A stretch of 64,000 nucleotides of DNA from Diadophis punctatus similis. Lineage: Eukaryota > Chordata > Lepidosauria > Squamata > Dipsadidae. A program made the translations under genes and the position numbers. Below, in pieces: positions 45,959 through 57,363 of the stretch. Location of the stretch: the NCBI GenBank assembly GCA_023053685.1, contig JALIGW010000029.1, forward strand, positions 2,800,501 to 2,864,500, read 5' to 3'. Position 1 is the stretch's first letter, and every line of letters begins with the position of its first letter. Under the pieces are notes generated by a model. It was not told where the DNA came from and did not search any database. It saw only the letters and a list, made by a program, of their open reading frames with translations.

Positions 45959-46769
45959 TTTAGACCCATTCACTCTTTTCATATGTTTGTTCTGCGAGTC
46001 TGTCCTTGTTCATACTGCATATCCAAACAATTTTAAACTACTTTTCTACTGGTCACTGACTTTGGTATTCAATCCACATTCACTCATTACTCATTCTTTT
46101 TCTTGCTTTATCATGCACACTTCAACAACCCATTCCTCTGTGTTTCATGCTTCTTCTGACACCCAGCTCTCACTTCCATACACAAAAACAGAACAGAACA
46201 GAAAACAGAACAGAATAGAATAGAATAGAATAGAATTTTTTATTGGCCAAGTGTGATTGGACGCAAGGAATTTGTCTTGGTGCATATGCTCTCAGTGTAC
46301 ATAAAAGAAAAGATACGTTCATCAAGAATCATAAGGTACAACAATTAATGATAGTCTGGGTACAAATAAGCAATCAAATCATATTAGGAAGCAGTCAATA
46401 TAAATCGTAAGGATACAAGCAACAAAATTACAGTCATACAGTCATTAGTGGGAGGAAATGGGTAATGGGAACAATGAGAAGACTAATAGTAATAGTAATG
46501 CAGCCTTAGTGAATAGTTTGGCAGTGGTGAGGGAATTATTTGTTTAGCAGAGTGATGGCGTTCAGGAAAAAAATGTTCTTGTGTCTAGTTGTTCTGGTGT
46601 GCAGTGCTCTATAGCGTCGTTTTGAGGGTAGGAGTTGAAACAGTTTGTGTCCAGGATGTGAGGGGTCTGTAAATATTTTCACAGTCCTCTTTTTGACTCG
46701 TGCAGTATACAGGTCTTCAATGGAAGGCAGGTTGGTAGCAATTGTTTTTTCTGCAGTTCTAATTATCCT

Positions 46770-48017
46770 CTAAGTCTGTGTCTGTCTTGTTGGGTTGCAG
46801 AACCAAACTAGACAGTTATAGAGGTGCAGATGAGACTCAATAATTCCTCTATAGAACTGTATCAGCAGCTCCTTGGGCAGTTTGAGCTTTCTGAGTTGGC
46901 GCAGAAAGAACATTCTTTGTTGTGCTTTTTTGATGATGTTTTCGATGTTAGGTGTCCATTTTAGATCTTGCGATATGGTAGAGCCTAGAAATGTGAAGGT
47001 CTCTACTGTTGATACTGTGTTGTCTACTATTGTAAGAGGTGGAAGTATGGGAGGGTTTCTCCTAAAGTCTACCACCATTTCTACGGTTTTGAGTGTATTC
47101 AATTCCAGATTGTTCCGGTCGCACCACGAGGCTAGTTGTTCAACCTTCCGTCTGTATGCGGATTCATCATTGTCTCGAATGAGACCGATCACTGTTGTGT
47201 CATCTGCAAACTTCAGTAGTTTAACTGATGGATTGTTAGAGATGCAGTCATTGGTATATAGAGAGAAGAAAAATGGAGAGAGCACACAGCCTGTGCTAAT
47301 TGTACAGGTATCTGATGTGATTCTGCTTAGCCTCACCTGCTGCTTCTTGTTTGTTAGGAAGCTTATGATCCACTTACAAGTGTGTTCAGGTACCGCTAAC
47401 TGGTTTAGCTTAGTTAGAAGAGTGTCTGGAATGATGGTATTGAATGCTGAACTAAAGTCTACAAAGAGGACCCTTGCGTAGGTCTTTGGAGATTCAAGGT
47501 GTTGTAGGATGTAGTGCATAGCCATAGTAACAGCAACATCTGTTGATCTGTTTGCTCGGTATGCAAATTGCAGGAGGTCTAACAGTGGATCCGTGATGGT
47601 TTTCAAGTGGGACAGCACTAGCCTTTCAAAGCTTTTCATAACTACAGATGTTATAGCAACTGGTCTGTAGTCATTCAGTTCCTTGATGGTGGGCTTCTTC
47701 GGCACTGGGATGATAGTAGAGTGTTTGAAGCAAGAAGGAACATAGCACATCTCTAGTGATTTATTGAAGATTCGGGTGAAGTTGGGGGCCAATTGGTCAG
47801 CACAGACTTTTAAGCAAGAAGGAGTTATCTTATCTGGAGCTTTTCCTGGCTTTTGTCTGTGAAATAGGTCTTGCACTTCCTCTTCTGTGTTCACTAGGGG
47901 TTGTGAACCCAATGGTATGGGGTCAGTTGTAGGAGGCTTGGCTGTTGTTGGTGTGTCTGAGATGGGGGTTGTGGAGATAGGTGGCTGTAGTTTCCTTTCA
48001 AACCTGCAGTAAAACAC
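46770..48017 (-). CDS. Rex1/CR1-type LINE reverse transcriptase (transposon-encoded)
   Basis: A 415-residue frame with non-LTR RT motifs in order: KAPDKITPSCLK, LNDYRPVAITSVVMKSFERL (about 115-135), LLQFAYRANRSTDVAV, RVLFVDFSSAFNTI, GCVLSPFFFSLYTND, the catalytic KFADDTTVIGLI (about 270) and FLGSTISQDLKW. FADD replaces the more usual YADD, as in Rex1-like LINEs. The frame ends early at 46770 through a one-base frameshift, judged against the related copy at 57364. Upstream coding continues through 48018-48073 and beyond the L1 insertion. Confidence 0.85.
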   Translation of the reverse strand: MFYCRFERKLQPPISTTPISDTPTTAKPPTTDPIPLGSQPLVNTEEEVQDLFHRQKPGKAPDKITPSCLKVCADQLAPNFTRIFNKSLEMCYVPSCFKHSTIIPVPKKPTIKELNDYRPVAITSVVMKSFERLVLSHLKTITDPLLDLLQFAYRANRSTDVAVTMAMHYILQHLESPKTYARVLFVDFSSAFNTIIPDTLLTKLNQLAVPEHTCKWIISFLTNKKQQVRLSRITSDTCTISTGCVLSPFFFSLYTNDCISNNPSVKLLKFADDTTVIGLIRDNDESAYRRKVEQLASWCDRNNLELNTLKTVEMVVDFRRNPPILPPLTIVDNTVSTVETFTFLGSTISQDLKWTPNIENIIKKAQQRMFFLRQLRKLKLPKELLIQFYRGIIESHLHLYNCLVWFCNPTRQTQT

Positions 48018-48914
48018 GTTCAGGTCATCTGCCAGTTGTTGATTTCCTTCAGCCTGGGAAGGTGGTTTGCCATAACCAGTGACATTTTTTTTTTTCCAAA
48101 AAGTTTTATTAGTACAAAATTACATAGATAATAGCTAAACATTAAATAGAAAGTACAAACATTTTTTTTAATTTTTCTCCCCCCTAACCCACCCCTTTCC
48201 CTCCCCCCTCCCCCCCCGGACTTCCCAGAGAGAGTACAGGGCATAATATCAATAAAATAAATTTAAATTAAATTAAAAAATTTTGACTTCCACCTTATTT
48301 TTTTAAAACTTCAACTCCAAATTGTACACTAATAAAAATTCCTTCCTCCTCCTTTCAATCATCTACCCTTCACAACATTTCTTCACTGTTAACTAAGAAT
48401 TAAATGATTATTACATAAATGATGACTAAGTATTAAATACAAAAACCTTAAACTTCATCATAAAATCAATCAGTATATAAATAACTTACTATTACTATAT
48501 ATCAGATTATAAGCACTAATTCCAAACTTTAAATAACCTTCCTCCCAAAAAAAAAATGTTAAATCTAATTGTAATATTTTATAACTGGATAGATAACAAT
48601 TCCAAATCTTTCTCACAATTAAATAAAACTTAAATTGATATTACACAAAAAATAACTAAATAATAATACAAAAACCTTAAACTTCATCATAAATTCTACC
48701 ACTCTATTAGTAACAAAATGTTACTATGTATTAAATTATTAGGTTCAAAAAAGTTCTAAATCTTTAAAAAGAATTAATAATACTTTGAATAAGCCCCCCA
48801 AAAAAAACAAAAGAAAAAAAAAGAATGCAAGAAGTAAAGAAAAGAAAAAAAAATTAAGGAAAGAAGGGAAAAAGAAAAGTACAGTCATAATGGCAACCAT
48901 CTGTCCAATAAACT

Positions 48915-50036
48915 TCAACACTGCATCTTGTTGTATCTTGATGATGGTTGCATCTTTTTGTAACTTGATAATTTTGTAGTTGTCAGCTCGCCTCCCATCT
49001 GACCCCGATCTTCCATCTCCTTTTCCAGACTGTAGACATCTGTCTGGCTCTGCCAATCATTTAAATTTTGTAAATCTGTTTCGATTTGAAGAGGAAGGGA
49101 TGGCTTTCCCTCCTCCTCCTCTTTTGTTTTCATACATCTTTCCTCTGGAATCTTGGATATATCAGCCTTTAAGACGTTGACATAAAATTCAGTAGCTTTC
49201 TTTGTTGTATTAAGCCGATATCTTTTTCCCAGAAATTTCACTGCAACTCCTGTTGGTGCTTCCCATTTGTAATGTAAATTTAACCTTTTAAATTCATCAA
49301 TCAGAAAGGTATAATCTTTTCTGGCTTTGAGCATTTTAGAGGGAATTTCTTTCCATATCATCAGTTCCTGGCCATTCACCTGCAGGTTATTTTTAAACGT
49401 CGCCTGTATAATCCTATTCCGTAAGGCTCTTGTAGTAAAGTATATTACAATATCCCTTGGTAGGTGTTTTTGTTTTGCATACCAGGAGTTGATTCTATAT
49501 ATTTTATCAATTTGCCTGGCTAGTTCTTCTTTAGACAGTCCAGACACCTGCTCCAAAGCTTCCACCATCCTTCCTTTCAAATCTTCATATAATCCTTCTT
49601 TCAACCCCCTGACCCTTATGGCAAATTCCATGGATCTGAATTGCGTCATTAACACCTCTGTTTCAAAATTTGCAATGTCATTTTGTATTTTATCTATATA
49701 TTCTACTGAAGTTGTCAAAACTTGTTTGTTTTCTTCAATGCGGTTTGCCAAAACTTCAATATTTGTTGCTAGACCTTTACATACCTCCAACACATCATTT
49801 CTAATTTGTTGGTCAATATTCTTTAAAGCAGCCTGCATTTTATTATCTATTTCACTAATTTTTTGGTTAAATTCAACAATAAGTTCATCTTTCATAATCT
49901 TTAAGGTACTTATTAAATTTTCAGGTGTTAAAGACTTTGGGGGTGTTAACTCAGTGGTAAGTTGCATTTTAGAAATATAACCAGATGAATAATCCATTCT
50001 TTTATTCAAAACAATCTTTCCAGATTTTGAAGCCAT
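48915..50036 (-). CDS. L1 ORF1 protein, copy 2
   Basis: 373 residues starting MASKSGKIVLNKRMDYSSGY. Coiled coil at about 40-150, RRM at about 155-245 (FRSMEFAIRVRGLKEGLY, YAKQKHLPRDIVIYFTTRA) and CTD at about 250-320 (KEIPSKMLKARKDYTFLIDE, VAVKFLGKRYRLNTTK). By eye it is about 85% identical to copy 1 over the shared part, with conserved segments concentrated in RRM and CTD. The tail extends about 30 residues further than copy 1. It presumably binds element RNA in an RNP; mobilisation would need an ORF2 protein from elsewhere. Confidence 0.87.
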   Translation of the reverse strand: MASKSGKIVLNKRMDYSSGYISKMQLTTELTPPKSLTPENLISTLKIMKDELIVEFNQKISEIDNKMQAALKNIDQQIRNDVLEVCKGLATNIEVLANRIEENKQVLTTSVEYIDKIQNDIANFETEVLMTQFRSMEFAIRVRGLKEGLYEDLKGRMVEALEQVSGLSKEELARQIDKIYRINSWYAKQKHLPRDIVIYFTTRALRNRIIQATFKNNLQVNGQELMIWKEIPSKMLKARKDYTFLIDEFKRLNLHYKWEAPTGVAVKFLGKRYRLNTTKKATEFYVNVLKADISKIPEERCMKTKEEEEGKPSLPLQIETDLQNLNDWQSQTDVYSLEKEMEDRGQMGGELTTTKLSSYKKMQPSSRYNKMQC

Positions 50037-50629
50037 TTTAGTATTTCCAGTGGTGAACAAAGAAAAAGCCAAGCCTCTAGTTAAAGTTCTTTTAAATTTC
50101 TTTTAAAATTCTTTCAAATTCCAAAGCCAGATAGAATTTTATTTTTAAAAAATTGTCAGTTATTATTTAATCCAGAATCGGGAGACAGAGAGAGTAAAGC
50201 CAACTTTCAAAATCAAAAATTTCCATAAGAAAAAAAGCTGCTAGGGAAACGAAAGTTACTTTCACTTCTCCTCCCACTTTCTCCGATCGCCATGTTGTAG
50301 CCTAATAACTGTTACTTAGTTTCTTCCGAAGTGAAAATCAGCAGTGGAGTTGAAAGAAAAAAAAAATCTGTACTTGCCCTTTAAAATCCTGTCTCTCTCT
50401 GTCTGCTTGTTTAAACAATTAAGTAGTTGTAATCCCATTCACGAAGCAGCGGGTGGTCACAGCATCTTGCTCCGCAAAAGCGGAGGTTTCCAAGTCCCCG
50501 GAGCAAGAGACAGGCTGGCTGGGGAGCCCTCACCTTTCGCGCCCCTAGCTGACACTTGGGGCACTAGGGGGGGCTCTACCCCACCTGTCCGGCTCTCATC
50601 TCTCCCCTTTGCCCGGGGCAGAGACTTTC

Positions 50630-50658
50630 AAGCCGCCAGACAGCTGTTCTGGCGGCTT
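50630..50658 (-). promoter_or_regulatory. 5' UTR stem-loop of ORF1-only L1, copy 2
   Basis: AAGCCGCCAGA pairs with TCTGGCGGCTT around ACAGCTG (read on the element strand); same stem and loop as copy 1 at 3863-3893. Confidence 0.75.
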
Positions 50659-50826
50659 TAACGGGGAAAAGGAAAGGCGCTCAACGAGGAGCGTCCGCGA
50701 TGCAGCGATCCGGAACCGGAAGTCAACCAGTGACATTTTTAAGAGTTTTCCACATGTTTGCTGGTTCATTTGAGAACTGATTCTTTAGCTTTTCGAGTAG
50801 CTTCTTTTTGCTGCTCTGATCTCCCT

Positions 50827-51696
50827 TGTTAATAAAAACAGGCAGGAGAATGTACACTTACACAGCCGTTTTCACCTTTCATCTAATACTCATTCCTTGC
50901 AAGAAAGCTACTACCGGTATCTGAGCATTTCTAACAAGGTCACAGATTCATTTATTTGCTCTCCTTGTTTATATATAACTCATATATAACTCTGCCCAGT
51001 ATTATTTGTTTATGGATTTATTACTTAGTCATTAAACCTATGTCCTGCCAAGAGCTGATGGCAATGTACACTAAATATAGCTTCCATTTATTTCTTCCAC
51101 AGCTGTTTGTTAGGAGACTTATTGGCCCAAGTTACTGGGTGAATTTCTATGGCTGAAGATTCTCCCGAACCTGCATCTTCCCAGCCTTAGTAATAATACT
51201 TGGCTATCTTGAAGAATGTTAACAATTTTTCTTCTTAAGATGGTAGTATGTCTTTTATGACACCACTAAAGACAGATTTGTCCCAGATGTAGATATCAAG
51301 TTGAAGACACAATGATACAATGGCTGTATTAGATGTCTCCCAAAGCCACGTGTTCTAGGGTTACAGTCCCCACACATCAGAAGGTGCTATTTTGGAGAAA
51401 TAGCATAAACTGATGGAACACAAATGGTGTTTGAACAGATTATTAAACAAATGTCCGGCCACAAATTATGCAACATACTGAGGAACCAAAACAATTTATA
51501 TCTTTGCAATTTGCATGTAGTTGTTGATTTACATAAATGCTTGGCAATTGAGGGAGAAGGAACTGTATATAAACCTCCATTCTAGTAGTCCCTTTTCAGC
51601 TTTTGATTCTGTAGTTACCATAGTTGCCAAATGCATGAAATAAGTTGACTTTTTATGTGGGTACTGAGTTTTGACATTCTAAATGTTTCCGAATAT
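50827..51696. other. intergenic, nothing recognised
   Basis: No gene, TIR or LINE tail recognised. Confidence 0.4.
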
Positions 51697-51704
51697 GTTA
51701 GGAT

Positions 51705-51892
51705 CAGTAGTGGGTTCCACTTACCTTTGCTACCGGTTCGGGAACGGGAGTGCGCAGGCGCTTTGCATGCACGCAATGCTTCTGCGCATGCGCAGAGCGT
51801 TTTTGATGACGTCTGGGTGGGTGGGTTGAGCCTCCCACTGCCGCCGCTACCGGTTCACCGAACTGGTGAGAATCGGTAGCAACCCACCACTG
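51705..51892. mobile_element. 188-bp hAT-type MITE (CAGTGGTGGGTT group)
   Basis: CAGTAGTGGGTTCC to AACCCACCACTG, TSD GTTAGGAT (51697-51704 and 51893-51900). Contains CTGCGCATGCGCAG near 51783. Confidence 0.9.
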
Positions 51893-52011
51893 GTTAGGAT
51901 GTTCTTTATGAAATGTTCAAGGATATGTTGGTGATGTCTAAAACATCGTCTATCTGCCTCTCACCTAGATAAGTGTAGGATTTCTAGATTTCTCTCTGGG
52001 ATCAGCAAATA

Positions 52012-52390
52012 CAGGTAGTCCTCAACTTATTCATTTAGTCACTGTTCGAAGTTACAACCGCACTGAAAAAAAGGGACTTATCACCATCTTTCATACTTAT
52101 GAACCATTGCAGCACCCCTGTGGTCATGTGATCAAAATGTGGACGCTTGGCAACTAGCACGTATTTATGACAGTTGGGATCATGTGATCACTTTTTGTAG
52201 CCTCCTGACAAGCGAAGTCAGTGGGGAAGCCAGATTCAGTGAACCGTGTTGCTAATTTATCAACTGCAGTGATTCACTTAACAACTGTGATAAGAAAGGT
52301 CATAAAGTGGGACAAAATTATCTTAATAACGGTCTCACTTAGCAACAGACATTTTAAGCTCAATCGTGGTTGTAAGCCAAGGACTACCTT
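52012..52390 (+). mobile_element. MITE with TA target (CAGGTAGTCCTC family)
   Basis: CAGGTAGTCCTCAACTTA at the left and AGGACTACCTT at the right, flanked by TA. Confidence 0.78.
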
Positions 52391-52705
52391 TACCAGAGTC
52401 TGCTGAGAACCACTCATGAAATAAAGTTGACTCCATAATAACTGTTGAGAGTCCTTTGTGATTAAGGCATATGGAGATACATATAAGGATAGGCTGGTCG
52501 ACTTGCTAGGATGGAAGAACCTAATTTGCTCCTAAGGCTTATTAAAAGTGTAATATGCTGTGATTAGGATGTGATGCTTTTTGGAAATGCTCTTTGCTGC
52601 AACTTATATATCTGTTACAGTAAAAAAAATACCAAGAGGATCAATTTATCAACTGCTACAGATAGACCTCAGTTACTGTAATAGCCAGTCATTCCTTGAT
52701 TTTAA

Positions 52706-53511
52706 TAGGGATAGAATCAAGATCACGGGAAATGTTAATACCGCTCTATAATGCCTTGGTAAGGCCACACTTTGAATACTGCATCCAATTCTGGTCGTCA
52801 TGATGTAAAAAAGGAGGAGCCGAGGTGGTGCAGTGGTTAAAAGCAGCACTGCAACCTACTTCAGCTGACTGCTAGTTCAGCAGTTCAGCTGTTCAAATCT
52901 CAGCGGCTCAAGGTTGATTCAGCCTTCCATCCTTCTGAGGTCAGTAAAATGAGGACCCAGATTGTTGGAGGCAATATGCTGAACTCTGTAAACCGCTTAG
53001 AGAGGGCTGTAAAGCACTATGAAGTGGTATATAAGTCTAAGTGCTATTGCTAAAAAGATGTTGAGAGACTGGAAACAGTGCAGAGAAGAGCAACAAAGAT
53101 GATTAGGGGAATGGAGGCTAAAACACATGAAGAATGGTTCCTGGAATTGGATAGGTCTAGTTTAATGAAAAGAAGGATTAGGGGTGACTTGATAGCAGTG
53201 TTCCAATATCTAAGGGGTTGCCACGAAAAAGAGGGAATCAACCTATTTTCCAAAGCACCTGAAGACAGGATAGAAAGTAATGGATGGAAACTAATCGAGG
53301 AGAGAAGTTACCTAGAACTAAGGAGAAATTTCCTGACAGTTAGAACAATTAACCAGAAGAACGACTTGCCTCCAGAAGTTGTAGATGTCCAACACTGGAA
53401 GTTTTTAAGAAGATGTTGGATAACCATTTGTCTGAAGTGGTGTAGGGTTTCCTGCCTAAGCAGGAGGTTGGACTAGAAGACCTCCAAGGTCCCTTCCAAC
53501 TACCCTACCCT
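52706..53511 (+). mobile_element. CR1 LINE 3' fragment interrupted by a SINE
   Basis: CR1 blocks (AATACTGCATCCAATTCTGG; GCAGAGAAGAGCAACAAAGA; CTCCAAGGTCCCTTCCAACT) flank a SINE at 52812-53055. It ends in CTACCCTACCCTACCC. The ORF at 53078-53476 is CR1 3' sequence, not a gene. Confidence 0.78.
52812..53055 (+). mobile_element. full-length tRNA-derived SINE inside CR1
   Basis: Box A-like GAGGTGGTGCAGTGGTTAAA, box B-like GTTCAAATCTC, central GGAGGCAATATGCTGAACTC, and the 3' end GTATATAAGTCTAAGTGCTA then TTGCTA. Short A-rich direct repeats flank it. Confidence 0.85.
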
Positions 53512-53531
53512 ACCCACTGAAAGTTACAATG

Positions 53532-54218
53532 TGTTGTGCCTTGGCCGCGTCCGGCGCCGAGTCTGGAGGATCCGGAGGACGTGGAGCCGCTCATGGTGCA
53601 GCAGTACCAGCCCATGTGCCTGGCACCAGAGACGGCTGGTGATGAGGACTCGGTGCCAGAGCAGGACGATCTCCCAGGACCTTCTGCACCTGCGCAGCAG
53701 AGTTCTTCATCAGGAGATGAAGAACCCATGCTGGATGCCAGAGCTCGCAGAGCAGCCAGAAGACAGGATTGGCTGAGTAAGCATCGGTCCAATCGGAGGA
53801 AGCAGTGAGGGCTAATTGGGCCACGCCCTTCAGTGCCTATATTAGGCCGGGGCAATTAGTGCTCATTGCTGAGAACAACGAATCAATGACCACGGCATAT
53901 CCAGAGTTTCAGTTCTACGTTTGTTTGGGAATCTTATCGAAGACACCAGCTTCTGCCAGCTTTATTCCGGGAAGCCAGCCAAGTTGTTCAGATAAGAGAA
54001 GAATTAATGAGTCTTGCTTTGAACTTTTGTCTGTGTGCTATTTAACCCTCACGTAACCCAAAGAACCTTATTCCTTGAGACTTTCCGTTTGTGTTGTTTT
54101 GGACTTCTAAAACCTCTGAGTTTTACTAAGAAACTTTATTAGTAAAAGGAACCTTTTTGTTTGCCTCCCAACGATTGTGTGTGTGTGTTTCTGGGGGTTG
54201 CGGTGCTGGGTCACAACA
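53532..54218 (+). mobile_element. solo LTR (retrovirus/Gypsy-like)
   Basis: 687 bp beginning TGTTGTG and ending CACAACA, flanked by the 5-bp TSD CAATG (53527-53531 and 54219-54223). It has a TATA-like TATATTA near 53837. No internal region, primer-binding site or second LTR is present, so it is a recombination remnant. A plus-strand frame through 53536-53808 stays open, with an acidic half then a basic RRAARRQ-type end, as if an element ORF once ended inside the 3' LTR. Confidence 0.75.
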
Positions 54219-54223
54219 CAATG

Positions 54224-54841
54224 GTGCTGAACAATGGCTACTTACAATGAGTCTCGAAGTTTGGCTGTCCCGTTGCCCCCATGGTCACATGATCGCAATC
54301 TGTGTGCTTGGCAATCGGCTTGCACTTATGACAGTCACAGCATTCTGTAGTCAAGTTGTCATTTGCAATCTTTCCTGGTGGCTTCCCACAAGCAAAATCA
54401 GTGGGAAAGCTGGCAGGAAAGGGTACAAATAACTCTAGCAAGTCTCTGCAACCCGGCAGCTACCATCGCTGGCTCTGCTGCACTCAGGCTGCACCTCATT
54501 GGCCACCTGCACAACCTCCCTCACCCAGCAGCCCCACCACACTCGCACTGCACCAGCCACCCAGCAGTAACCACTTATTTGTCTGCCAACCTGTTAGCAA
54601 GCCACATGGGACTTGCAACTTCCTGATAGCTTCCCCATTGACTTTGCTTGTCAGAAGTTGGCAGGAAGTCATGAGGTGGTCCTTGTTTAATGGCCTGCAA
54701 TCCTCACATAATGACAGCAATGGGAAGTGCTGACACTGCCATCGGTAAGCAATATTGCCATGTGACATCACACTTTACAAATGCATTGCTTAGTGATGGA
54801 AATTCCAGTTCTAATTGCTATAGTTAAGTGAGGAATATCTG
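54224..54841. mobile_element. diverged MITE of the CAGGTAGTCCTC family, probable
   Basis: Internal motifs of the family (TGGTCACATGATCGCAAT, TGCTTGGCAATCGGCTTG, GACAGTCACAGCATTC) are recognisable, and the end GTTAAGTGAGGAATATCTG resembles its right TIR. Boundaries are uncertain. Confidence 0.5.
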
Positions 54842-55640
54842 TAATCCTAATAGGGTCACATAATGACCATTACAGATACTATAAGAATAATAAGAGATGG
54901 AAAGAATTCTTAAAATTGATGTTTAGATCAGAAGTATGGCTGATTGTCAAATTTACCTGAGCCAAAAAAGAAGTAAGAGTAATTTGAAGCTTTTTTTCTG
55001 AATCATTTTCATCCCCCTGCCTCCCTGGCCTCACAGCTGTAGCTTTGCCCTTTAATTCCTCTCTTCCCTTTTGGTAACTACATTTAGAGTAACAGAAGAA
55101 CAACAAAATTCTAATGACTGAATTAATAAAAACCAGGGATGGTGAAAAGCAATAGAACTTGGGAATGGAGATGACACTAGGAAAAGCATAAAAGTAATGT
55201 TGACTCCCATGGGTTTTATTCTTTAAATAAATGCAAATGTTTGAGCAAATCAATGCAAATCCTGAACCAAATTGTTATTTCAACAGGAAGGGGTGTTTTT
55301 AATTTGCAAGGTTATCCTACGGGTAGTGCTTGTTTAGTAACTGCTTTAGACAGTGATTGTCATTATAGTCAGTTAATATGGTATCACATATACCTGTAAT
55401 CTGCTCTTATTTTCACTTGTTTATTTACCCCAAACCAAGATGTCCTCAAAGAGCAAGAGAAAGAACCCCAGTTCAGCTGATGGAAGAAGCAAAAAGCAAA
55501 GGAAAGCTGAAGTTATTAGAAATTCTGCTTATATATAGCACCATAGAGCAAAGAGTACAGTCATCATGTGCTTTACTGCTCAACTATTTTTAATTGTAAC
55601 AGGAAACAGGAAACTCTACTTAGGACTAAAGGACATAGAG
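54842..55640. other. intergenic, nothing recognised
   Basis: No supported gene or element. Confidence 0.4.
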
Positions 55641-55648
55641 TATATACC

Positions 55649-56018
55649 TATGATGGCGAACCTATGGCACGGGTGCCACAAGTAGCACGCGGAGCCATAT
55701 CAGTGGGCACGCGAGCTCAGGTCCGGCGCGCATGTGCGCACCAGCCGGCTGATTTTCGGGCCTTCTGGGCCCACTGGGAGTCAGGAAACAGGCTGTTTTC
55801 AGCCTCCAGAGGGGGTGGGGAAAGCCGTTTTCGCCCTCCCCAGGCTCCTAGAAGCCTGGAGAGAGCAAAAAATGGGCGTGCCATTGCATGCTGGGAGTGG
55901 GGGGGTCATACACGAATGCGCGGGGGTGCATGGAATTATGGGTGTGGGCACGCACACACGTGATCCCATGCATCCCCCCCTTTTGGCACGTGAACCAAAA
56001 AAGGTTCGCCATCACTGG
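55649..56018. mobile_element. 370-bp hAT MITE (GATGGCGAACC family)
   Basis: TATGATGGCGAACCTATGGC at the left and AGGTTCGCCATCACTGG at the right; TSD TATATACC (55641-55648 and 56019-56026). Confidence 0.9.
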
Positions 56019-56026
56019 TATATACC

Positions 56027-57363
56027 ATATATCCAAATTTGTAAACACTGCCATCTACTGGCTGAATGCTACTGTAGTTGTTGCATAAAAATACATTCCA
56101 ACAATGAATTCCAACAGAAGTAAAATTGTAAGCGCAGTCATGGTCACATTATTTGCACTTAGCAATTGCTTCATTTCATAAAAGAGTTACCGGAACCAGT
56201 TGTGGTGGTTAAACAAGGAGTACTTGTTTAGAAATAGGGAAGAAACAGAATTGAACCTGAACCCTGTCAATTACATTGTGATATTCATTTAGTTACATAG
56301 TAGTAGTAGAAGAAATCTTTTCCTCTCAATTTAAATAAAGTTAAGAAATGAATAGTTAGGTTAAAAAACGCCTGAAAAACCTTTTCATGAGCCCTTTTTA
56401 CTATTTTTTGTTTGCTTATTTAAGAGTCCTTTTGTAACAAATGTTATTTTCCAGAATAGTCATGCTTTATTCAGGAGCTTTTACAGGAGACACATATGGC
56501 GCTATGATCCAGACTTTATTTTCTTATATCTTCTCAGTTCTGCTTTCCTTTCCTCGGGCTATACAAAATCCTACTTTAAAAAAAATGGTGTGTGGGTGTC
56601 TTGTGTGGTGGTAATATAATATGGTCTTCACTAGATAGATTGTGCTCACAGTTTTTTGAAAGGGCATGTCTTTGGTATTGCAATTGTTGGAAGAACTATC
56701 CAGGTCCAGTTCCAAGCCAGGAGAAAGGCACTGGAGACAAAATGGATGCTGGAGGCTGATTGGAAAGAGGGTCCATTTATTGATGAAACAGAACCACCAA
56801 GCACATGTGATTCTGGGTAGCTGACCACATGGAGTTGAGAGTGGGGGGTATTTATACCTTCTCTTGGGCTTTGCACTTGAACTTCCTGTTCATGTGCAAC
56901 AACATGTATTCTATTGGCTGTTGTCAGACTCTCATGGGGCCATGTACAAATCCTAGGAGTTTGTCTGAGCTAAGTTTGGTTGAGGTTTGGGCTGATGCAA
57001 TGAAGGGGCTTCTTGGGCAATTCCTATTGTGGCTGAGGGATAATCCTACCTTTGTTGAGACCTTGCTGCAGGGAATTTGATTATGAATATCTATCTCTTA
57101 AGTGCTGATATCTGTGGGCTATTAAGAAAGGTGGGGGCTATTAAGAGTGAGCCTGCTTCCTGCCTCTAAAAAAACACATTTCTCCATTTCTCATACATGG
57201 AAATATAATATTCTGCCTTTTTAATATTTCCTAAAATATTTCATTCTTGTAGGAGAGGGGTGGGTGACAACTTTCTACACAGTACTGTAACATTTTGAAT
57301 GGAAGAACTATCATAATGTACAGTATCTTATTTTGACACAGGAACCTTAGTATCTTTTTCCAA
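56027..57363. other. intergenic, nothing recognised
   Basis: 1.3 kb without recognised repeat or exon. Confidence 0.4.

Larger units (their letters stand above)
48090..50724 (-). mobile_element. ORF1-only L1 (HAL1-like) retrotransposon, copy 2
   Basis: A 2.63-kb minus-strand insert with TSD AACCAGTGACATTTTT (48074-48089 and 50725-50740) and a poly(A) tail (T-run from 48090). It has the same GACTTCCGGTT 5' start, 5' UTR hairpin, long ORF1, and a roughly 820-bp 3' UTR with G-rich tract and AATAAA as copy 1 (3799-6328). The sequence immediately after the ORF1 stop (GTTGAAGTTTATTGGACAGA) aligns to copy 1 (GTTGAAATATATTGGACGGA), so both share the same ORF1-to-3' UTR junction with no ORF2. Confidence 0.88.
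46187..50826 (-). mobile_element. Rex1/CR1-type LINE with (AATAG)n end, split by an L1 element
   Basis: A minus-strand LINE occupying 50826-50741 and 48073-46187. The 3' end runs into (AATAG)n/(AACAG)n at 46187-46236, the microsatellite-seeding tail reported for a snake CR1-group LINE. The 5' end is truncated. The ORF1-only L1 at 48090-50724 interrupts it, flanked by AACCAGTGACATTTTT. Removing the insert leaves one open frame across the junction. Confidence 0.85.

Noticed and set aside
53078..53476. 132-codon ORF
   Set aside because: It coincides with CR1 3' sequence shared with three other loci in the window.
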